A stretch of 64,000 bases of DNA from Hydrocarboniphaga effusa AP103 (GCF_000271305.1 NZ_AKGD01000004.1:62001-126000), one strand, 5' to 3'. Shown: positions 28,474 to 36,554, counted from the stretch's first letter. Numbers and translations are program-made. Notes: a model not told the origin generated them from the sequence alone.

Positions 28474-28863
28474 ATGGAGCGCATTCCGATTCTACGCATG
28501 GGCGAGTTTCTGCTCGTCACGATCCAGGTCGACATGCACGATCAGCTCGCGCTGACGCTGCAGGAAGACCTCACCACGATGATCCAGAAAAAAAACGCCA
28601 AGGGCGTGCTGATCGACATCTCGGCGCTCGAGATCGTCGACTCGTTCATCGGCCGCATGATCGCCGACATCTCGGCGATGTCGCGCCTGCTCGATGCGCG
28701 CACGGTGCTGGTCGGCATGCAGCCGGCGGTTGCGATCACGCTCGTCGAGCTCGGCCTGAGCCTCAGCGGCGTGCGCACCGCACTCAATGTCGAGCGCGGC
28801 ATGCGCCTGCTCAGGATGGATTGGGATTCCTGGGAGGGCGTCGATGGCCGTCACCGCGGCTGA
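28474..28863 (+). CDS. rsbS: RsbS-type stressosome STAS protein
   Basis: 129 residues, one STAS domain. RsbS signature GVLIDISALEIVDSFIGRMIADISAMSRLLDARTVLVGMQPAVAITLVELGLSL; the phosphorylated serine is in VDSF (~60). Partner of RsbR in the stressosome core that holds RsbT. It starts 10 bp after rsbR and its 3' end overlaps rsbT by 20 bp. Confidence 0.93.
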   Translation: MERIPILRMGEFLLVTIQVDMHDQLALTLQEDLTTMIQKKNAKGVLIDISALEIVDSFIGRMIADISAMSRLLDARTVLVGMQPAVAITLVELGLSLSGVRTALNVERGMRLLRMDWDSWEGVDGRHRG

Positions 28864-29248
28864 CGTCGTCCCGGTACGCTCGGAGCAGGACATCGTCCTG
28901 AGCCGACAGCTCGTGCGCAAACTCGTGCAGCAGCTCGGCTTCTCGCTCGTCGACCAGACCAAGATGGTCACCGCCGCGAGCGAGATTGCGCGCAACACGC
29001 TGATCTACGGTGGCGGCGGCGACATGCGCTGGCAGCTGCTCGACGACGGGATCCGCAAAGGCCTGCGCCTGAGCTTCGAAGATCGGGGGCCGGGCATTCC
29101 GGACATCGGTTTGGCAATGACCGACGGCTGGACTTCCGGCCACGGGCTCGGCAAGGGGCTGACGGGTTCCAAACGCCTCGTCAACGAGTTCGAGTTGCAG
29201 ACAGCAGTGGGTCAGGGAACCACCGTCACGATCACGCGTTGGAAGTGA
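28844..29248 (+). CDS. rsbT: RsbT-type serine/threonine switch kinase
   Basis: 134 residues of the GHKL/RsbW-like fold. Motifs: EIARNTLIYG (N box), DRGPGIPDIG (G1), HGLGKGLTGSKRLVNEFEL (G2). Phosphorylates RsbR and RsbS and is released on stress. ATG 28844 has a GGAGGG ribosome site and lies inside the end of rsbS. Confidence 0.93.
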   Translation: MAVTAADVVPVRSEQDIVLSRQLVRKLVQQLGFSLVDQTKMVTAASEIARNTLIYGGGGDMRWQLLDDGIRKGLRLSFEDRGPGIPDIGLAMTDGWTSGHGLGKGLTGSKRLVNEFELQTAVGQGTTVTITRWK

Positions 29249-30261
29249 TCCTGGACCCTATGACTCTGCAGCGGCGCATGGCGATTACGGACGCGAGCGC
29301 GATCGGCGCCGCTCGCCGCATGGCAACGCAAATCGCCATCGAAGCGGGGGCCGACGAAACCCATGCTGGCCGCGTCGCCATCGTCGCCTCCGAACTCGCG
29401 ACCAACCTCGTGCGCCACGCCAATGGCGGCGAACTCCTCGTCCAGGTTCTCGATCAGGCCGCGCCGGTCGTGGAACTCGTCGCACTCGATTCCGGCCCCG
29501 GCATGGGCGATACCTCGCTGTGCCTGAGCGATGGTTATTCGACGCACGGCACCTCGGGCAACGGCCTTGGCGCGGTGCGGCGATTGTCGGCGTTCTTCGA
29601 TGTCTATTCGCAGCTCGGCAAGGGCACCGTCGTGGTCGCGCGCCTCGCGGTATCGGCGCGCAAGACCTTGGTGCCGGCGTCGCTGTTCGAGCTGGGCGCG
29701 GTCAACGTCGCCCTTCATGGCGAGCCGGTTTGCGGCGACGGCTGGATGCTCGTCGAAAGCGAGGACAACATCGCGCTGATGGTCGTCGACGGGCTCGGCC
29801 ACGGCTTGCTGGCGCACGAGGTCGCGCTGGCGGCCAAGGCGGCTTTCAACGCGACGCCGTGGCCGCCCGTGGCGAGCCTGCAGCGCGCCAACGAGCAATT
29901 GTCCTCGACACGCGGCGGCGCAATGGCCTGCGCGCTGCTCGATCGCACGCGCGGCCTGCTGAGCTATGCGGGAGTCGGCAACATCAGCGGCACGCTGGTG
30001 GGCGAGCGCAACCAGGGGCTGGTTTCACACAATGGAACGGTCGGTGCACAGATGAAACGCGTGCAGGGCTTCGATTACGCCTGGAAGCCGAACTGCCTGC
30101 TGGTGATGCATTCGGATGGGGTTTCCGCGCGCTGGAAGCTCGGCGACTACCCGGGGCTCGCTGCGCGTCATCCGGCCATCATCGCCGCGGTACTGTTTCG
30201 CGATTTCGCCCGTGAGCGCGACGACGCCACGATCGTGGTTCTGAAACAGGCCGACGCATGA
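29245..30261 (+). CDS. RsbX-like phosphatase with N-terminal ATPase domain
   Basis: About 338 residues from a GTG that overlaps the rsbT stop (GTGA); TTG 29239 and ATG 29260 are alternatives. Residues ~5-130 are a second RsbT/RsbW-like ATP-binding domain (ELATNLVRHA, DSGPGMGD, HGTSGNGLGAVRRLS). Residues ~145-335 are a PP2C/SpoIIE-type phosphatase (CGDGWMLVESEDNIALMVVDGLGHGLLAHEVALAAKAAF, GGAMACALLDRTRGLLSYAGVGNISG, MHSDGVSARW, RDDATIVVLK). Likely resets RsbR/RsbS by dephosphorylation, as RsbX does. Confidence 0.88.
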   Translation: MILDPMTLQRRMAITDASAIGAARRMATQIAIEAGADETHAGRVAIVASELATNLVRHANGGELLVQVLDQAAPVVELVALDSGPGMGDTSLCLSDGYSTHGTSGNGLGAVRRLSAFFDVYSQLGKGTVVVARLAVSARKTLVPASLFELGAVNVALHGEPVCGDGWMLVESEDNIALMVVDGLGHGLLAHEVALAAKAAFNATPWPPVASLQRANEQLSSTRGGAMACALLDRTRGLLSYAGVGNISGTLVGERNQGLVSHNGTVGAQMKRVQGFDYAWKPNCLLVMHSDGVSARWKLGDYPGLAARHPAIIAAVLFRDFARERDDATIVVLKQADA

Positions 30262-31133
30262 GCGCTTCCGCTGCCTCGGTCGATGAGCTGCATGCGCTGA
30301 TCGCGCAACACGAGGCGCAGATCGAGTTGCTCAACGCCGAGCTCGCCGAAACCAATCTCGGCGTCGTCGCGCTGTATTCGGAGCTCGAGGACAAAGCGGC
30401 CCAGTTGCGCGACGCGGCCGAGCTCAAGAGCCGCTTCCTGTCCTACATCAGCCACGAGTTCAAGACGCCGCTGAGCTCGATCCGATCGATCGCGCGCATC
30501 CTGCTCGACGAACTCGACGGCCCCCTGGGCGACGAGCAGAAGCGTCAGGTGGGTTTCATCCAGACATCGGCCGTGGAACTCACCGACATGGTCGGAGACC
30601 TGCTCGACCTGGCTCGCGTCGAAGCCGGCAAGATCAACATTTCGCCGGCATGGTTCGAGATGGTCGACCTGTTCTCGACCCTACGCGGCATGTTCAAGCC
30701 GCTGGTCGGCGATACCGCGGTGGCGCTGATCTTCGAGGAGCCCGTCGGCCTCGACCGCGTCTACACCGACGATCGCAAGCTTTCACAGATCATGCGCAAC
30801 TTCATCGCCAACGCGTTGAAGTTCACCTCCGAAGGCGAAGTGCGCGTGAGTGCGAAGGCGATCGACGGGGATCGCGTGGAATTCTCGGTCAGCGATACCG
30901 GCATCGGCATCGCGCCCGAGTATCAAAGCGCCTTGTTCCAGGATTTCACGCAGGTGGATTCGCCGATCCAGAAGCGCTTTCGCGGTGCCGGGCTTGGGCT
31001 TGCGCTGTCGAAGAAATTCGCCGAACTGCTCGGCGGCGAAGTCGGCGTCGTCAGCGAAGTCGGCCGGGGCTCCTGCTTCTGGGTACGGCTGCCGATGCGC
31101 CTCAAGGCCAGCGTAAGCGAGAGTCCGGAATGA
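30258..31133 (+). CDS. Sensor histidine kinase of the stressosome operon
   Basis: 291 residues, no membrane segment. N-terminal coiled coil (VDELHALIAQHEAQIELLNAELAE), HisKA with phosphorylated His in SYISHEFKTPLSSIRSI (~70), HATPase with NFIANALKFTSEGEV (N), DTGIGIAPEY (G1), GAGLGLALSKKFAELLGGEVGV (G2). ATG overlaps the phosphatase stop by 4 bp and its stop overlaps the next gene. It probably takes the stressosome signal from RsbT, as proposed for kinase-linked stressosomes in other gram-negatives. Confidence 0.92.
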   Translation: MSASAASVDELHALIAQHEAQIELLNAELAETNLGVVALYSELEDKAAQLRDAAELKSRFLSYISHEFKTPLSSIRSIARILLDELDGPLGDEQKRQVGFIQTSAVELTDMVGDLLDLARVEAGKINISPAWFEMVDLFSTLRGMFKPLVGDTAVALIFEEPVGLDRVYTDDRKLSQIMRNFIANALKFTSEGEVRVSAKAIDGDRVEFSVSDTGIGIAPEYQSALFQDFTQVDSPIQKRFRGAGLGLALSKKFAELLGGEVGVVSEVGRGSCFWVRLPMRLKASVSESPE

Positions 31134-32716
31134 CGCCTGCCGATTTCACCATTCTCGTGGTCGACGACAATCCGGCCACCCGCTATTCGACCTCGCGAGT
31201 GCTGCGCGCCGAAGGCTTCAAGCTGCGCGAAGCCGGAACCGGTAGCGATGCGCTCAAGCTCGCCGACGAGCGTGTGGATCTCGTCGTGCTCGATATCAAC
31301 CTGCCCGATTTCAGCGGCTTCGAGATCTGCCAGGCCTTGCGCGAGCGGCCCGATACGGCGCGCGTGGCGATCGTGCATCTGTCCGCGAGCTTCGTCGATG
31401 AAGGCTCCAAGGTCACGGGCCTCAACGCGGGCGCCGACGGCTACCTCACGCATCCGGTCGAGCCGCGCGTGCTGGCTGCCACCGTCAAGGCCTTCCTGCG
31501 GGCGCGCCAAGCCGAGGCCGAGCGCGAGCAGCTGCTCGAGAGCGAACGCGCCGCGCGCGCGGAAGCCGAGCGCGCGAACCGGCTCAAGGACGAGTTCCTG
31601 GCCACGCTGAGCCATGAGCTGCGCACGCCGCTCAACGCCATTCTCGGCTGGGCCGAAGTCCTGACCCGCCAGGCGCAGGGCAGCGATCACCGGCAAGGCC
31701 TGCAGGCGATCGAACGCAATGCGCGCCTGCAAGCCCAGCTCATCAACGATCTGCTCGACGTCTCGCGTATCACCTCGGGCAAGATGCGGCTCGACATCGA
31801 GTTGCTCGATCTGAATTCCGCGCTCGAAACCGCAGTCGAGGGCGTGCGCTCCACCGCAGAAGCCAAGGGCGTGCGCGTGGAATGCGCGGGCGAGGCGGCG
31901 CAGGCGATGGTGCTCGCCGACGGTGCCCGCATCCAGCAGGTGCTCTGGAACCTGCTCTCGAACGCGATCAAGTTCACGCCCAAGGGCGGCAATGTCCGCG
32001 CCGAGGTGCACAACGACGGACACCAGGTACGCGTCGTGATCTCGGACAGCGGCCGCGGCATCGAACCCGAATTCCTGCCGCACATTTTCGATCGCTTCCG
32101 CCAGGGCGAGAGCGGCAGCGCACGCGCGGCCGGGGGGCTCGGGCTTGGCTTGTCGATCGTCAAGCATCTGGTCGAAATGCACGGTGGCTCGGTCTCGGCC
32201 TACAGCAGCGGAAAAGGCGAGGGCGCCACGTTCTCGGTGGCCCTGCCGGCGACTTCGCTGGTGCCCGATACCGAGCAGGCAGCGACCTTGTCGGTACAGA
32301 GCTCGTTCGCGAGCGATCATTCGCTGAGCGGCCTGCGCGTGCTCGTGGTCGAGGACGACGACGATGCGCGCATTCTCGTCGGCCGCGTGCTCGGCGAAGC
32401 CGGTGCCGAGGCTCTCGAATGCGCCGACGTCGACACCGCGCTCGCCAGGCTCGACGAGTTCGCTCCGCAGGTGCTCGTCAGCGACATCGGCATGTCGCCG
32501 CGCGACGGCTACGAGTTGATTCGCAAGATCCGCAGTTCGGGGCTCGGAGCGGCGCAGTTGCCGGCCGTCGCGCTGACGGCGTTCGCGCGCATGGAAGATC
32601 GCCGCTCCGTTTTGCTCGCGGGCTACCAGATGCACCTCGCCAAGCCCGCCGACCCGCAGGAGCTTGTCGCGGCCGTCGCCTCGCTGGCCGGCAGAACCGG
32701 AAGTCGCACGCGCTGA
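31130..32716 (+). CDS. Hybrid histidine kinase, REC-HisKA-HATPase-REC
   Basis: 528 residues, cytoplasmic. First receiver at ~5-120 (VVDDN, phospho-Asp in VVLDINLPDFSG), where the conserved Lys is replaced: YLTHPVEP. HisKA with His in ATLSHELRTPLNAILGW (~163), HATPase with LLSNAIKFTPKGGN, DSGRGIEPEF and GGLGLGLSIVKHLVEMHGG, and a C-terminal receiver at ~400-520 (VVEDDDDAR, SDIGMSPRDGYE, HLAKPADP). ATG overlaps the upstream kinase by 4 bp. No DNA-binding output, so the final effector lies elsewhere. Confidence 0.92.
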   Translation: MTPADFTILVVDDNPATRYSTSRVLRAEGFKLREAGTGSDALKLADERVDLVVLDINLPDFSGFEICQALRERPDTARVAIVHLSASFVDEGSKVTGLNAGADGYLTHPVEPRVLAATVKAFLRARQAEAEREQLLESERAARAEAERANRLKDEFLATLSHELRTPLNAILGWAEVLTRQAQGSDHRQGLQAIERNARLQAQLINDLLDVSRITSGKMRLDIELLDLNSALETAVEGVRSTAEAKGVRVECAGEAAQAMVLADGARIQQVLWNLLSNAIKFTPKGGNVRAEVHNDGHQVRVVISDSGRGIEPEFLPHIFDRFRQGESGSARAAGGLGLGLSIVKHLVEMHGGSVSAYSSGKGEGATFSVALPATSLVPDTEQAATLSVQSSFASDHSLSGLRVLVVEDDDDARILVGRVLGEAGAEALECADVDTALARLDEFAPQVLVSDIGMSPRDGYELIRKIRSSGLGAAQLPAVALTAFARMEDRRSVLLAGYQMHLAKPADPQELVAAVASLAGRTGSRTR

Positions 32717-32836
32717 ACACCGGCGCGATGGAGTCATCCGCGGTTCCGACTCGCTGTGTCACTAAGCGTTCGGGTCGCTCGCATCGACTTGCGCAGTTCG
32801 CGCAAGCAAGCCGGCGAGCCGCAGGAGCGAAACGAC

Positions 32837-33421
32837 ATGGATGTCATCACCGACGCGGTTCACCTTTGCGTGGACATGCAGCGGCTCTTCGACCGCGACG
32901 GGCCTTGGGAAACGCCGTGGATGTCGCGCGTGCTGCCGATCGTCAGACGGCTCGCCGAAGCGCATCCCGAGAAAACGGTGTTCACGCGCTTCGTTCCACC
33001 CGAGACGCCGCGGCAGGCGCGTGGACGCTGGCGCGATTTCTATGAACACTGGCGCGACGTCACGCTCGAACGGCTCGACCCGAAGCTGATCGATCTCGTC
33101 GATCCGCTCGCCGCGCTGGTGCCGCCCGCGACCGTGATCGACAAGCCCGCGTATTCGCCGTTCGAACGCAGCCGCCTGCAAGCCGTGCTGCAGGAGCGTG
33201 GCGCCACCACCCTGATCATCTCGGGCGCCGAAACCGATGTCTGCGTGCTGGCGGCCGTACTCGACGCGGTCGACCTCGGCTATCGCGTCGTGATCGCGCG
33301 CGATGCCTTGTGCAGCGCCAACGACGCCACGCACGACGCCTTGCTGACGCTCTACGAGCAGCGCTACAGCCACCAGATCGATCTGGCCAGTAGCGCCGAG
33401 ATTCTCGAGCTCTGGCGCTAG
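32837..33421 (+). CDS. Isochorismatase-family cysteine hydrolase
   Basis: 194 residues from ATG 32837 with a GCAGGAGCGA ribosome site. Cysteine-hydrolase triad: Asp in LCVDMQRLF (~13), Lys in DKPAYSPF (~103), Cys in GAETDVCVLAAVLDAVDLGY (~138). Substrate unknown; family members act on nicotinamide, isochorismate or carbamoyl compounds. It starts 120 bp after the hybrid kinase and may belong to its regulon. Confidence 0.87.
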   Translation: MDVITDAVHLCVDMQRLFDRDGPWETPWMSRVLPIVRRLAEAHPEKTVFTRFVPPETPRQARGRWRDFYEHWRDVTLERLDPKLIDLVDPLAALVPPATVIDKPAYSPFERSRLQAVLQERGATTLIISGAETDVCVLAAVLDAVDLGYRVVIARDALCSANDATHDALLTLYEQRYSHQIDLASSAEILELWR

Positions 33422-33453
33422 CGCGCATCGCGAGCACGACACAGGCGGGAACA

Positions 33454-33483
33454 TCGTTTGCTCCCGAGTCGTTTGCTCCTGAG
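33454..33483 (+). repeat. Tandem 15-bp direct repeat before the SDR gene
   Basis: TCGTTTGCTCCCGAG (33454-33468) is followed at once by TCGTTTGCTCCTGAG (33469-33483), one mismatch. It is 60 bp before the ATG at 33543. The GTTTGCT core and 15-bp period are the same as in the repeat at 27473-27500. Confidence 0.6.
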
Positions 33484-33542
33484 AAGGCTGCATGTCTTAC
33501 CCATGGCAACGCTTCACCGACATACGATCAAGGAGGATCACC

Positions 33543-34430
33543 ATGTCCGCTACGCATCTGAAGGATCCCCGCGAACGCGGCCCCAAGCCGCCGTTCCCGC
33601 AGCAACCGACCTCGCCTCCGGGCAAGGAGAAAGTGATGAATCCGCCTGCCGACCACGGCGAGACGGGATATCGGGCCAGCGGCAAGCTCGAGGGGCGTGT
33701 CGCCCTGATCACCGGCAGCGACAGCGGCATCGGCCGGGCCGTGGCGCTGCTCTATGCGCAGGAAGGCGCGAAGGTGGTCATCAATGGCCTGCCCGACGAT
33801 GCGGAGGACGCGGCCAAGGCCGTCGAAGCCATCAAGAAGCTGGGCGGCAAGGCCATCGCCGTGAATGGCGACGTCAGCGATCCCGCGTTTTGCAGATCAC
33901 TCGTCGAGAAAACCGTCTCGGAGTTCGGCAGCCTCGACATCCTCGTCAACAACGCGGCCTATCAGCGCTCCTACGAAAAGTTCGAGGAGATTCCGCTCGA
34001 TGAGATCCAAACCACGTTCAAGACCAACGTGTTTCCGATTTTCTACTTGACCCAGGCCGCGGCGGCCCATCTGCGGCCGGGCGCCTGCGTGATCAACACG
34101 AGCTCGATCCAGGCCTTGTCTCCGACCCCGAATCTGATCTTCTACGCAGCGACCAAGTCCGCCATTTCGAGCATGACCAAGAGTCTCGCCGGCTTGCTCG
34201 CCGACAAGGGCGTGCGCGTGAACGCCGTGGCGCCAGGGCCGGTCTGGACTCCGCTGATTCCGTCGACTCTCGATCCGGATTTCGTCCAGCAGTTCGGCTC
34301 GCACACGGCATTCAAGCGGCCGGCGCAGCCCGTCGAGCAGGCGACACTGTTCGTATTCCTGGCATCCGACGACGCAAGCTACGTCACCGGCGAAGTTTTC
34401 GGCGCGACGGGCGGACAGACTCCGATCTGA
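33543..34430 (+). CDS. YghA-like short-chain dehydrogenase/reductase
   Basis: 295 residues. The start is fixed by an AGGAGG at 33531-33536 before ATG 33543. A Pro-rich N-terminal stretch (KPPFPQQPTSPPGKE), typical of YghA/general stress protein 39 type SDRs, precedes TGSDSGIGRAVALLYAQEGAKV (NADP loop), NNAAYQ, Ser in NTSSIQA, YAATKSA (YxxxK) and a C-terminal GEVFGATGGQTP. Found in many bacteria as a stress-induced oxidoreductase; substrate not known. Confidence 0.9.
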   Translation: MSATHLKDPRERGPKPPFPQQPTSPPGKEKVMNPPADHGETGYRASGKLEGRVALITGSDSGIGRAVALLYAQEGAKVVINGLPDDAEDAAKAVEAIKKLGGKAIAVNGDVSDPAFCRSLVEKTVSEFGSLDILVNNAAYQRSYEKFEEIPLDEIQTTFKTNVFPIFYLTQAAAAHLRPGACVINTSSIQALSPTPNLIFYAATKSAISSMTKSLAGLLADKGVRVNAVAPGPVWTPLIPSTLDPDFVQQFGSHTAFKRPAQPVEQATLFVFLASDDASYVTGEVFGATGGQTPI

Positions 34431-34452
34431 GTTCCATCACCTAAGCCCAACA

Positions 34453-34479
34453 AAAGGCCGGAGCAGGGCTCCGGCCTTT
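34453..34479. terminator. Hairpin terminator between convergent genes
   Basis: Perfect 12-bp stem AAAGGCCGGAGC / GCTCCGGCCTTT (34453-34464 and 34468-34479), 3-nt loop, followed by TGTGTTTGT and preceded by CAA. Lies 22 bp after the SDR stop; the opposing gene ends at 34516. Confidence 0.82.
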
Positions 34480-34515
34480 GTGTTTGTCATCGCCGTGCTC
34501 GGCGGCTGATCTGGA

Positions 34516-34995
34516 TCAGTGAGTCACATCGTCGGGCAGTGCCGCCCGAATCTGCTCGGGCGAGTGGCGCGCCAGACTCTTGCTGACTTCGGCGCCCACA
34601 CGTTTGCGAATTTCGGCGTCGAGACGCTGGCGCAGCAGACCGAGAAAATGCGGCTCCGCAATCAGGTGCACTTGCTCGGCCTGGGTCTCACGCAAGCTGA
34701 TTGCCACGCGCTTGCACACTTCCGCCGCGAACTCCTCTATGCGATGCGCCTTCATCGACCCGCCACCATAGGCGGAATTTCCGCTCTGCGTCGTCGATGC
34801 GCCGCGCCGTCCGGCCGCATCCGCCACGAGCTCTCGCTCGTCGGCGTGCGCGGCCGGATTGGTCAGATCATCGAGCTCGGTCCATTCGGCATCGTTCCTG
34901 GCAAGGAACAGACGGGCGATCGCCGCGTCGGCCGCCACCACGACGGCACTGCGGGATCGCCGATCGCCGACAGGCTTGTTCTGAGGGCTGCTCAT
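34516..34995 (-). CDS. Host-attachment family protein
   Basis: 159 residues from ATG 34993-34995 behind a GGAGGAC ribosome site. Motifs: VVVAADAAIARLFLARN near the N-terminus, then an Ala/Gly/Ser-rich middle (RRGASTTQSGNSAYGGG) and a C-terminal HLIAEPHFLGLLRQRLDAEIRKRVGAEVSKSLARHSPEQIRAAL. This is the pattern of the family named for bacterial attachment to plant hosts (PF10116); real function is unclear and it is common in environmental bacteria as a stress-type protein. Confidence 0.85.
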   Translation of the reverse strand: MSSPQNKPVGDRRSRSAVVVAADAAIARLFLARNDAEWTELDDLTNPAAHADERELVADAAGRRGASTTQSGNSAYGGGSMKAHRIEEFAAEVCKRVAISLRETQAEQVHLIAEPHFLGLLRQRLDAEIRKRVGAEVSKSLARHSPEQIRAALPDDVTH

Positions 34996-35005
34996 GTGTC
35001 CTCCG

Positions 35006-35245
35006 TCATTCCTTGCGGTCCTGACGCAGCTTGCCTCCGCCGGGCGGTGTGGAGTGATCCGCAGATCCCTGCCGGCCTCTGTGATCCGGGCCACCAGACT
35101 GTTGTTGCTGTCCCGAGACGTTCTTCTTTTCCGAGTCTTCCTGGTCCGAAGCGAGGCCACGGCTGACGGTCTTCTCGTTTTCGTCCAGACGGCGCTCGAG
35201 CTCGATCTTGCGTGCTTCCGGTCCGCGATGCTGTTGCTGTGCCAT
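35006..35245 (-). CDS. Small hydrophilic protein, unknown function
   Basis: 79 residues, almost without hydrophobic residues: Gln, Glu, Asp, Lys, Arg and Gly make up most of it (starts MAQQQHRGPEARKIELERRLDENE, ends GGGKLRQDRKE). A clear CAGGAGGAAT ribosome site precedes ATG 35245, supporting a real gene. It precedes the host-attachment gene by 10 bp in one transcript. Composition suggests an intrinsically disordered, perhaps stress-protective protein; no family recognised. Confidence 0.65.
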   Translation of the reverse strand: MAQQQHRGPEARKIELERRLDENEKTVSRGLASDQEDSEKKNVSGQQQQSGGPDHRGRQGSADHSTPPGGGKLRQDRKE

Positions 35246-35306
35246 GAGGATTCCTCCTGTCTTACACGAATGGCGCTCGTGATATCCGAGCGAAGAAAGA
35301 TGAGCC

Positions 35307-36233
35307 TCAGGCTGCGCGTGCCTCGCCCCGACCGTTGGCCTCGGCCGGCATCCGCAGTTCGATGCGATAGCGCATGAAGCAGCGCTCTCCGCATCGCAGT
35401 CGCATGAGCGCGCCCTCGGCGATCGCCAAGGCCGCCTCCGGAAACTCGTTCACGATCGGCCGGATGGCCTCGCGATTCCAGGCTTCCGAGTGGCGGATAT
35501 CGAGGCCCGCATGCAGCGTGAAGTAACGGCGTCCCTGCGCGGAGATGCCGAGGCGCTTGAGGCCTTCGTCGACCTTGCAGACGCGGGTGGGCGCCGTGAG
35601 CTCGACGACGCCCAAGGCGCCGATGGACTGGTACGTGTAGCGACGGTGACTGGCGAGCGCAAGCATGGTGTTGGCGAGCGCGAGTGCTTCGTGGACGGTC
35701 GTTTCGATCTTGGGCTGCAGCTCCAGTTCCCGGACCGTCGCGCTGAGCATGAGGCCGTGCATGCCTTCCTCACGGCCGCGGCCCATCTCGTCCCAGTAGT
35801 TGCGCGCGAGTTCGAGCTTCGGCTGCGGAGCGAGGCCGAGTTGCGTCAGCGCAACGAGATCATCGAAGCCCGCTTCCCCCGCGACTTCCTGGGTCAGGAA
35901 CCAGCGCATCTGGCTCATCGTCGCCTGCTCTGCGAGCCACGGAAACAGCGCATCGCCCTGGCCGGGACCGTTCTCACGCAAGCCTTCGAACCACGCCATG
36001 AAACCATCGGCATCGGTCGGAACGTTCTGCAGCATCGGCGCCAGCTCACGGCGTTGGGCCTCGATGAGCTCGATGTCCATGCGCCGCAACTGCATTTCGG
36101 TTTCGAGCTCGCGTTCCCAGTCCTGAGCGGGCAACCGGGGCTGCAGGCGACCGACGTTTTTCTGCGCCAGGTCGCGGTGAAAGCGCTCGCTACCGATGCG
36201 ATGCAGGCGCGGGGTGGAATTGATCGGGTTCAT
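35307..36233 (-). CDS. Heme-oxygenase-like diiron oxidase-fold protein
   Basis: 308 residues from ATG 36231-36233 with a GAGAGG ribosome site. All-helical. Metal-ligand-like helices: EQATMSQMRWFLTQEVAGEAGFDDLVAL, NYWDEMGRGREEGMHGLML (E/D-x-x-H spacing) and YFTLHAGLDIRHSEAW (D-x-x-H), the arrangement seen in iron-containing redox enzymes of the heme-oxygenase-like fold (Haem_oxygenase_2 group). Known relatives carry out N-oxygenation or fatty-acid decarboxylation, but none is close enough to name a substrate. Confidence 0.75.
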   Translation of the reverse strand: MNPINSTPRLHRIGSERFHRDLAQKNVGRLQPRLPAQDWERELETEMQLRRMDIELIEAQRRELAPMLQNVPTDADGFMAWFEGLRENGPGQGDALFPWLAEQATMSQMRWFLTQEVAGEAGFDDLVALTQLGLAPQPKLELARNYWDEMGRGREEGMHGLMLSATVRELELQPKIETTVHEALALANTMLALASHRRYTYQSIGALGVVELTAPTRVCKVDEGLKRLGISAQGRRYFTLHAGLDIRHSEAWNREAIRPIVNEFPEAALAIAEGALMRLRCGERCFMRYRIELRMPAEANGRGEARAA

Positions 36234-36554
36234 GAAGACCTCTCGTAATGGATGCGGTGCGATGACCGGTGCGATGACGTTCGACGTCAACTGTCCACTA
36301 GCTTGTTCGCATGGGCTGTCCACGTCATGAACTCGAATGGAGCGCGCGCCTCGTGGCTCGATCGCGGTCGGATATCGATTTTCCGCCGCCATTTCATTGG
36401 CCACGTCCCGCGAAACAATCTGCTGAAGCCGCGCTGTCCCGGTCGCGAATCGAGCAAGCTGCATTGCTTGCACTGCACGCGACTATGCTCCGCGGCTTTC
36501 CGCAACAAAGATAGATACCGGAAAGGAGGCAGCAATCTCTTCGACGGCCCTGAG
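36234..36554. other. Intergenic region, 321 bp
   Basis: Between the start of the diiron-oxidase-type gene (36233) and the end of the YetF gene (36555), both minus strand. Must hold the promoter of the former. An 82-codon minus-strand open frame (36287-36535) has no ribosome site or family features. I see no hairpin terminator or RNA gene. Confidence 0.5.

Noticed and set aside
34516..35394. Extended form of the host-attachment gene (292 codons)
   Set aside because: The extension runs through the small hydrophilic gene in another frame; the ATG at 34995 has a good ribosome site and the family N-terminus.
36287..36535. 82-codon minus-strand open frame in the 321-bp gap
   Set aside because: No ribosome site, no family features, composition unlike real neighbours.
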